From Pseudomonas sp. ICMP 561 (lineage in GTDB: Bacteria > Pseudomonadota > Gammaproteobacteria > Pseudomonadales > Pseudomonadaceae), in NCBI RefSeq assembly GCF_002699985.1, contig NZ_LKBT01000005.1, positions 62,001 through 126,000 on the forward strand: a stretch of 64,000 nucleotides of DNA, in the 5' to 3' direction. The position numbers were made by a program, and so were the translations under genes. Under the pieces are notes generated by a model. The model ran no database searches. It saw nothing but the letters and a program-made list of their open reading frames with translations, and had not been told where the DNA came from. Positions 58,312-64,000 of this stretch are shown in pieces; positions within the stretch are counted from its first letter, which is position 1; each line of letters begins with the position of its first letter.

Positions 58312-58735
58312 AGGCATACGATGGGGCTGGATTGAAAGGTGCGCACTTATCGAACACCCACCCCGATGACCGCCACCTTTTGGCGCGCAAGCCCTTAAAC
58401 ATGGCGCAGTGCTACGTCTCGTCGGCACTGGATCTGTGCTGTGCCGTGCGTTGAGTGACATCCTGATACATGCCTCTTGGATCCCGGCACACAAGTGCTA
58501 CCGAATTGCTCAACTGCCATGCACAGCGCGGGTCGCAACAAGTGTGGACGTCGCTAATCGACAACTCAGGTCGCTGCTGACTAGACGCATCGCGACGTCG
58601 TTTTCAGGGGTTATTGAATAGCCATTCAACTTTAGGCATGGCATTTGCGTTGTCATCACAAAGCCCTGCTTCGTATGGGGCAATAACAAGAGCCTCCGCC
58701 TGAGGCCTCCAACCGCTTAGTGAGGAGATACTGTG

Positions 58736-59839
58736 ATGACATCGTTCAACTCCGGGGCCCAACCCCAGAATCGCGCACCACAATCCATCGGCTTTCTGCT
58801 GCTGGATAACTTCACTCTGATATCCCTCGCATCAGCGGTTGAGCCCCTGCGTATGGCAAACCAGTTGTCAGGTCGCGAATTGTATCGCTGGACCACACTG
58901 AGCGCCGACGGCGGTCAGGTCTGGGCCAGCGATGGCCTGCAAATCACTCCCGATGCGGCCATGCACAAGGCTCCGGCGATGGACACGGTGATTGTCTGCG
59001 GCGGCGTGGGCATTCAGCGCACGGTGACTCGTGAACACGTCAGCTGGCTGCAGAGCCAGGCGCGTCAGTCCAAGCGTCTCGGCGCCGTATGCACTGGCAG
59101 TTGGGCGCTGGCGTGTGCGGGTCTGCTCGATGGCTTCGATTGCAGCGTGCACTGGGAGTGTCTGGCCTCGATGCAGGAAGCCTTCCCCCGCGTGGCCATG
59201 AGCACTCGCCTGTTTACCCTGGATCGTAACCGCTTCACCAGCTCCGGCGGCACCGCGCCACTGGACATGATGCTGCACCTGATCAGCCGTGACCATGGTC
59301 GTGAACTGTCGGCCGCCATTTCTGAAATGTTCGTCTACGAGCGCATTCGTAACGAGCAGGACCACCAGCGCGTGCCGCTCAAGCACATGCTGGGCACCAA
59401 TCAGCCGAAGCTGCAGGAAATCGTTGCGCTGATGGAAGCCAACCTAGAAGAGCCCATCGACCTTGATGAACTGGCGGTTTATGTCGCTGTTTCCAGGCGT
59501 CAGCTGGAGCGCTTGTTCCAGAAGTACCTGCACTGCTCGCCGTCGCGCTATTACCTCAAATTGCGCCTGATCCGTGCCCGGCAGCTGCTTAAGCAAACGC
59601 CGATGTCGATCATTGAAGTTGCCTCGGTGTGCGGTTTTGTTTCCACCCCGCACTTCTCCAAGTGCTACCGCGAATACTTCGGCATTCCGCCGCGTGACGA
59701 GCGCGTAGGTTCCAACACCACCCAGCAAGTCGCCATGATGCCAATCCCGCAAGCCATGGTCCTCGCACCGCTGTCCGGCCCATTGTCGGCATTGAGCCAG
59801 GCCAGGAATGAGTCGACGTTTGCGAGCGTGAGGTTGTAA
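58736..59839 (+). CDS. gbdR: GbdR, AraC-family activator of glycine-betaine and choline genes
   Basis: A 367-residue regulator: N-terminal glutamine-amidotransferase-like domain (about 18-190, SIGFLLLDNFTLISLASAVE) that senses glycine betaine or dimethylglycine, and a C-terminal AraC DNA-binding domain with two helix-turn-helix motifs (about 235-330, LDELAVYVAVSRRQLERLFQKYL and MSIIEVASVCGFVSTPHFSKCY). It closely matches P. aeruginosa GbdR as I recall it. The ATG at 58736 is 8 bases after GAGGAG. It is divergent from cbcXWV. Confidence 0.96.
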   Translation: MTSFNSGAQPQNRAPQSIGFLLLDNFTLISLASAVEPLRMANQLSGRELYRWTTLSADGGQVWASDGLQITPDAAMHKAPAMDTVIVCGGVGIQRTVTREHVSWLQSQARQSKRLGAVCTGSWALACAGLLDGFDCSVHWECLASMQEAFPRVAMSTRLFTLDRNRFTSSGGTAPLDMMLHLISRDHGRELSAAISEMFVYERIRNEQDHQRVPLKHMLGTNQPKLQEIVALMEANLEEPIDLDELAVYVAVSRRQLERLFQKYLHCSPSRYYLKLRLIRARQLLKQTPMSIIEVASVCGFVSTPHFSKCYREYFGIPPRDERVGSNTTQQVAMMPIPQAMVLAPLSGPLSALSQARNESTFASVRL

Positions 59840-60080
59840 CAGAGGTTGTTGATATCCCACAGGGTTTTGCCTGATGCCGATGAGTCCCCGGTTTCATCCT
59901 TCGCGGTGATCAACGGACTGTAAGTTCTGACAGTAGACGCCCTGTTTTTTTCGTCTCACAGTGTCCTGGTCTGAAGGATGGCCTTCAGCTCTTTAACCCT
60001 GCACGGCATGTTCAGTATTTGGCGAGTTGGAGGCATTTGCTTATTACAGGGATTGAGGTTTTTTCTCAGGGAGTCAGATC

Positions 60081-60512
60081 ATGGAATATATAGTAAATAG
60101 TGATTTTAGCACCGGGAAGCTCGACCCTTGGCGGCCGGTGGCAGGTTCCACAATCGAGATTGGAGAAGAGGATGGTCGCTACCATGCGGTACTGGGCGAC
60201 AGTGACAAGTTGAACCAGAACGTTCGAATCGCAGACGTACAACCACGGCGTTTCTTACTCTCCGTTGAATTGAAAGTGATCAATGGTACTGAGGAGGATA
60301 AAGGGCAAGTGCACTTGCTCTGGTCATCGAATGCCCTGTTCAGGACGTATTATCCTGCGGTGTCGGATGACTGGGCAACCACTACGTTCGACTTGTTTGT
60401 CTCCAACTTAGCGACTACCAATAACATTGAGGTATTGGTTGAGCCTCGATTTGCCAAGGAGGTTTTGGTGGGAAGTGTTTCCCTCAGAGATGAGCGGAGA
60501 CGTAGGCATTGA
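60081..60512 (+). CDS. Small beta-rich protein, carbohydrate-binding-module-like
   Basis: A 143-residue protein with no signal peptide, behind CAGGGAG. The opening MEYIVNSDFSTGKLDPWRPV and the alternating beta pattern resemble CBM4/9-like or NTTRR-type jelly-roll domains (N-x-D/G-F-x-x-G-x-x-x-W). No catalytic domain accompanies it, so binding of a sugar or a protein partner is only suggested. It is an isolated gene downstream of gbdR. Confidence 0.6.
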   Translation: MEYIVNSDFSTGKLDPWRPVAGSTIEIGEEDGRYHAVLGDSDKLNQNVRIADVQPRRFLLSVELKVINGTEEDKGQVHLLWSSNALFRTYYPAVSDDWATTTFDLFVSNLATTNNIEVLVEPRFAKEVLVGSVSLRDERRRRH

Positions 60513-60554
60513 AGCTGGGGAGTCGCATAGGTAAGCGTGTGATGTTTTGAACAC

Positions 60555-60616
60555 TTGTAGGAGAGAATTCATTCGCGGATGTACCGACCTCTTCGTGAAT
60601 GAGCTCTCTCCCACAA
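60555..60616. repeat. Short inverted repeat (TTGTAGGAGAGAATTCATTCGCGGA family)
   Basis: TGTAGGAGAGAATTCATTCG and CGTGAATGAGCTCTCTCCCACA pair imperfectly. It is related to the 15452 family by the GAATTCATTCGCG core. Confidence 0.65.
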
Positions 60617-60621
60617 AACGC

Positions 60622-60882
60622 TTAACCACGGCCCTGCTTGTACTCCACCAGCCCCGGCAACAGCTGTTTATCAATCGCCTGTCTGACCGCAGGCAAGATG
60701 GTCGCGCTGCCGGTCAGCATTTGTTCCACCAGCCGACGCAATGCAGTGGCGCGGTCTTCCGTCAGGCCGCATACAACTTGCGCGCAGGCCTGCTCGGCAG
60801 TTGCGCCAGCAGGCACTTCGAAGCCAATTGATCGTAACTGGCTGATCAGATCTTCCTGGTCAATCAAGTCCGCGTGCATCAT
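60622..60882 (-). CDS. Small conserved hypothetical protein
   Basis: An 86-residue helical protein starting MMHADLIDQEDLISQLRSIGF with GGAG 8 bases before the ATG. The frame extends upstream to 60999, but that part has no ribosome binding site and unusual composition. No motif recognised. It lies downstream of the halovibrin-like genes on the same strand, with 120 bases between. Confidence 0.7.
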   Translation of the reverse strand: MMHADLIDQEDLISQLRSIGFEVPAGATAEQACAQVVCGLTEDRATALRRLVEQMLTGSATILPAVRQAIDKQLLPGLVEYKQGRG

Positions 60883-61002
60883 GTCGGGTGCTCCATTTCC
60901 TGTCGGGTATGGAGCGATTCTGGTAGCGGGCAGGCTTCTCGACAAGAGACGTTGTCCGGCATGGCTACGAACAGGTCGTTTTTGGCTGGATATCAACATT
61001 GA

Positions 61003-62535
61003 TCAAGGCTGAACCGCTTGATCCGCTGCGTTGTAGCTGAAAGGTCTGCCGTTGAGTTGCGCAACGTCGACCCTTATGACTGGCACCCAAAGGCCTGTCT
61101 TATTCTTGAACTTGGTTTGATAAGCCTTTGCGTCAGCCACTGACGCTTGCGCTGTATTCCACCAGAAGGCTTCAATCGGCAGCTTGTTCCCGATGTCGGG
61201 TGCCCACGTGCTCACCATTACCTCATTCCATAGCGTTCTATACGAAATGTTTATGTTGGCGCGGGCTTGAATGCTCACCAGGAACTGCCCGGCATCTTGA
61301 GTACTCAATGAGCATTGATACCACCCAGCTGGCAGGGTCGCCGCGTAGGCATTCCACTGCGCTAAAGTTCGAACATTAACACTCGCGCATGAGCTCAAAT
61401 CCGCAGCAATATTGCTTCTCGGTCTCAGGCCGCAACCCTTGTCCCGCGGATTTGTATTGGTTGAGGCGTTGTGAACATAGATGCACAGGTACTCGACGAT
61501 CTTATTGGCCGCGATCGCTTTTTCCTGGGAGGTAAATATCAATCCGCTATTGCGTGCAGGCGTAACATGGGCGTCGACTCTCATGTATGAAAAAGAGGTG
61601 CCGCCCAAGGCGATAGCGCCAGCAGATGGATTCCAAGGGTCAAAGTTGCCGTTGTCTGTTCCGCGTATTACTACCCCATTGCAGTAATACGCCGGCGTAT
61701 TGCCCGGGCAACTTGCCCGAGTGTCGGTATACCGGGCATTAAGCGCTGCCGCTATTGCTGCGCCATCGGAAGGGAGCGCATTTATTACCTCGATCGCAAG
61801 CGGATCTGAAATCTTGAGCGGATCATTACCGATACCCACGCTGTAGGTCAAAACAGCCGTGCTTCCTACCTCCTTGGCTACCTCTGTTTTTGGAATTTCA
61901 AATGTCAGCGGGCGGGTAGCGCCTACCGTCTGCAGCGGAGCGTCATACTGGGATTTACCCTTCCAGCGCATGCCGACGTTGTGGCCGTTAGTAATGCCTG
62001 GATAGGTAGCGGTGACGGACACCGTCGCACCCATCGTTGCCAGATCCAGCTTGCCGTTAGGTGCTGCTGGCATGGCAGGCTTTGGATAATCACCGCCCGG
62101 TGCCGGGGTGCCGATGACTTTGATAGGCCGGGGTTGTGATATCTCAAGCGGGTTGTCGCCCACTCCCACACTGTAGGTCAACACACCGGTGCCGCCAGCA
62201 TCTTGGGCGATGGTGGTCTTTGGAATGGTGAACGCTAATGGGCGGGTCGCGCCGACCGTCTGCACGGGGGCATTGTAGGTAGTTTTACCTGTCCATCGAA
62301 GCCCAACGTTATGACCGTTATTGATTGCGGGGTACGTAACTTTAACGTTGGCATTAGCTCCAAGATTCTGAAGTACAAGTTCGCCATTGGGCGCTTCAGT
62401 TACCGTGGCTGGAGGAAGGTCCAGAGCTCGTGGATGTAATTGCTCATCGGTCACCGATAATTGCTGCACTACGGAGCAGCTGCTTATCAGCAGGCACAGG
62501 CATAAGGCGGTTGTTTTATGTGTATGTGCAGTCAT
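61003..62535 (-). CDS. Lipoprotein with two Ig-like repeats and a C-terminal halovibrin (HvnA)-like domain, copy 1
   Basis: A 510-residue lipoprotein: lipobox ISSC with Cys20 followed by Ser, so an outer-membrane destination is likely. Two repeats of about 100 residues (about 45-140 and 155-250) share GHNVG(L/M)RW and QTVGATRPL and look Ig-like. The last 250 residues carry YYCNGVVIRGTDNGNFDPWNPSAG, SYMRVDAH, DKGCG, PIEAFWW and LWVPVIRVDV, the layout of Vibrio halovibrin HvnA, reported as a secreted NAD+ glycohydrolase. Several Cys (in CPGN, YYCNG, YLCIY, KGCG, SSCAS, YQCSL) probably form disulfides. GAGGTC precedes the ATG. The target is unknown. Confidence 0.85.
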   Translation of the reverse strand: MTAHTHKTTALCLCLLISSCSVVQQLSVTDEQLHPRALDLPPATVTEAPNGELVLQNLGANANVKVTYPAINNGHNVGLRWTGKTTYNAPVQTVGATRPLAFTIPKTTIAQDAGGTGVLTYSVGVGDNPLEISQPRPIKVIGTPAPGGDYPKPAMPAAPNGKLDLATMGATVSVTATYPGITNGHNVGMRWKGKSQYDAPLQTVGATRPLTFEIPKTEVAKEVGSTAVLTYSVGIGNDPLKISDPLAIEVINALPSDGAAIAAALNARYTDTRASCPGNTPAYYCNGVVIRGTDNGNFDPWNPSAGAIALGGTSFSYMRVDAHVTPARNSGLIFTSQEKAIAANKIVEYLCIYVHNASTNTNPRDKGCGLRPRSNIAADLSSCASVNVRTLAQWNAYAATLPAGWYQCSLSTQDAGQFLVSIQARANINISYRTLWNEVMVSTWAPDIGNKLPIEAFWWNTAQASVADAKAYQTKFKNKTGLWVPVIRVDVAQLNGRPFSYNAADQAVQP

Positions 62536-62624
62536 GGTGACCTCGAGTTGAACGGCTGGGCTAAGTTGCAGGCGTTCCTGGCAAGCAACCCACCAGAATC
62601 AACGCTTCATTGGATGGGTTTCAC

Positions 62625-64000
62625 TTAAGGCTGAACCGCTTGATCCGCCGATTGATAGCTAAACGGTTTGGCATTTATCTGCGTGAAGTCGAGGCGGATG
62701 ACGGGCACCCAAAGCCCGGTGTTGGTTTTGAATTTGGTTTGATAGATTTTGGCTTCTTCCAGCGATGCCGGAACGCCGGTCTTCCAGAAGAACGCTTCAA
62801 GTGGCAGTCTGGCGCCGTAACTCTGTGGCCAGGTGGCAACCATTATTTCGTTCCAATTGGTCGGCCAGACCTGAGTTTGGCGCGCTGCAATGCTGACTTG
62901 AAACTGAGCCGGATCCTGGGTGCTCAATGAGCATTGATATGACGGGCCCGGTTTGGGGGTGGTATAAGCGATCCACTGTTCCAGTGTTCGCACATTCACA
63001 GCAGCGCACGAACTCAAGTCCACAGCGGAGATACTTCGCACTCTAATGCCGCAGCCCTTGTCCGTGCGGCCTCCACTCAGTGTTGCCGCATCGTTGGCGT
63101 AAATGCAGACATAGTCCACTGGTTTGTTGGCGGCGATGGCATCAGCCTGAGCTGAAAAAATAAAACCACTATGGTGATAAAGCGTCACGATGCGCGCATC
63201 GGCTCTCATGTATGAAAAAGATACGCCGCCTAGTGTGATTGCACTGGGGGCGGGGTCCCAAACGTTGTAATTGCCATTAATTGTGGAACGAATAATGACA
63301 CCGTTGCAGTAAAAAGACGGGGTGTTGCCAGCGCAACTGGTTGCCGTGTTGCGATACCGGGTATTAATTGCCTCCGCGATGGCTGCGCCATCGGAGGGCA
63401 GTGCATTCACGACTTCGATAGGCCGCGGGTTGGAGAATTTCAGTGGGTCATCACCAACGCCGACGCTATAGGTAAAAACCCCTGTGCCACCCAGATCTTT
63501 TGCGATTTCTGCCTTGGGAATGACAAAGACCAGCGGCCGGGTGGCGCCAACTGTCTGAATAGGGCGAATGTCATAAATGGCCTTGCCCGTCCACCGCATC
63601 CCGACCGTGTGCCCATTGGTGATGGACGGGTAGGTTGCGGTGATGGTTACCGTTTCCCCCGCCGTGGCCAGATCAAGCTTGCCGTTGGGAGCGGAGGGCA
63701 CGGTTGGGGGGGGATAGTCAGGATTGGGAACAGGTGTGCCAATGACCCGGATTGAAAGCGGTTGCGAAAACTCAAACGGATTGTCGCCGACCTTCACGCT
63801 ATAGGTGATTACACCTGTACCACCGGCATCCAGCGCAAGGGTTGTTTTTGGAATGGTGAACGCTACCGGGCGAGCTGTCCCTACGGGTTTATGGGGTGCG
63901 TTATAGGTGGTTTTACCTGTCCAGCGAAGTCCTACGTCGTGGGTGTTGGCAATCGCGGGATAAGTGAACGTAACGTTGGCATTGACCCCCAGATTTTCTA
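62625..64000 (-). CDS. Halovibrin (HvnA)-like protein with Ig-like repeats, copy 2 (5' end outside window)
   Basis: A paralogue of the preceding lipoprotein, 89 bases upstream in the same operon direction. The frame is open to base 64000; translation from the edge reads ENLGVNANVTFTYPAIAN, matching repeat 1 of copy 1, so only the signal peptide and a few dozen residues are missing. It then has the second Ig-like repeat, and an HvnA-like domain with FYCNGVIIRSTINGNYNVWDPAPS, SYMRADAR, DKGCG, PLEAFFW and LWVPVIRLDF. The start lies outside the window. Confidence 0.83.
   Translation of the reverse strand, partial: ENLGVNANVTFTYPAIANTHDVGLRWTGKTTYNAPHKPVGTARPVAFTIPKTTLALDAGGTGVITYSVKVGDNPFEFSQPLSIRVIGTPVPNPDYPPPTVPSAPNGKLDLATAGETVTITATYPSITNGHTVGMRWTGKAIYDIRPIQTVGATRPLVFVIPKAEIAKDLGGTGVFTYSVGVGDDPLKFSNPRPIEVVNALPSDGAAIAEAINTRYRNTATSCAGNTPSFYCNGVIIRSTINGNYNVWDPAPSAITLGGVSFSYMRADARIVTLYHHSGFIFSAQADAIAANKPVDYVCIYANDAATLSGGRTDKGCGIRVRSISAVDLSSCAAVNVRTLEQWIAYTTPKPGPSYQCSLSTQDPAQFQVSIAARQTQVWPTNWNEIMVATWPQSYGARLPLEAFFWKTGVPASLEEAKIYQTKFKTNTGLWVPVIRLDFTQINAKPFSYQSADQAVQP

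Larger units (their letters stand above)
57731..58735. other. Regulatory intergenic region between cbcX and gbdR (divergent)
   Basis: About 1 kb without a supportable gene. It holds the phased repeats (57894-57951), a REP (58237-58311) and both promoters. A 100-codon frame at 58152-58454 runs through the REP and is probably spurious. Weak copies of the repeat core (GACGTCG) at 58547 and 58594 lie upstream of gbdR but are not evenly phased. Confidence 0.6.

Noticed and set aside
58152..58454. 100-codon frame in the cbcX-gbdR gap
   Set aside because: It runs through a REP element and lacks a ribosome binding site.
59665..59913. 82-codon minus-strand frame over the end of gbdR
   Set aside because: It overlaps the conserved end of GbdR and has no family resemblance.

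Overview
The window looks like chromosomal DNA of a Pseudomonas of the fluorescens/syringae lineage. The evidence is the GbdR-linked betIBA and cbcXWV choline genes, a 1317-residue trifunctional PutA with divergent putP, MscK, NhaP2, an orphan PAAR protein, and about twenty Pseudomonas-type REP inverted repeats between genes. No rRNA, tRNA, transposase or CRISPR array was seen.

Layout. 1-2535 (minus): the end of an aryl-polyene-type fatty-acid cluster (ketoacyl-synthase-like protein, acyltransferase, two acyl carrier proteins, start of a membrane protein). 2809-5492: orphan ParA, PAAR spike protein, thioredoxin 2 and an aspartate/glutamate racemase. 5511-8501: an AT-richer accessory patch with a HigBA toxin-antitoxin pair and two tandem paralogues of unknown function. 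8485-15277: SelO, MscK and NhaP2. 15860-23658: the main accessory region. Two large paralogous toxins have an N-terminal DUF6543 (dermonecrotic-toxin-like) part and a C-terminal domain carrying the R-S-E signature of arginine-type ADP-ribosyltransferases. Between them lie three small minus-strand genes, one resembling Imm11/Imm43 immunity proteins, and a small membrane-anchored protein. 23660-28432: acyl-CoA dehydrogenase, a small Pseudomonas-specific gene with a structured leader, and a delta-60-repeat protein. 28655-34601: putA and putP with five GTTGCA sites between them. 34729-47058: PL7 alginate lyase, a response regulator-PAS-GGDEF-EAL protein with a damaged EAL site, and housekeeping genes (YgjP-like peptidase, ElaA, YccS, YhiN, DbpA, MdtD). 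47272-50039: a divergent TldE/TldD-like pair. 50402-59839: the glycine-betaine block betA-betB-betI, cbcV-cbcW-cbcX and gbdR. 60081-64000: a small beta-rich protein, a small conserved protein and two tandem lipoproteins with Ig-like repeats and a C-terminal halovibrin (HvnA)-like domain.

How the genes work together. CbcXWV imports choline, BetA and BetB oxidise it to glycine betaine, BetI represses betIBA through a palindrome upstream of betI, and GbdR is the likely activator of cbcXWV. Three direct repeats spaced exactly 21 bp upstream of cbcX are good candidates for its sites. PutP imports proline, PutA oxidises it to glutamate and should repress both genes at the GTTGCA sites. The toxins at 15860-23658 and the HvnA-like lipoproteins at 61003-64000 both suggest NAD-consuming activities aimed at other cells or hosts.

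Where an ATG with a good ribosome binding site lies inside a longer open frame, the internal start was chosen; several genes appear to use GTG or TTG.
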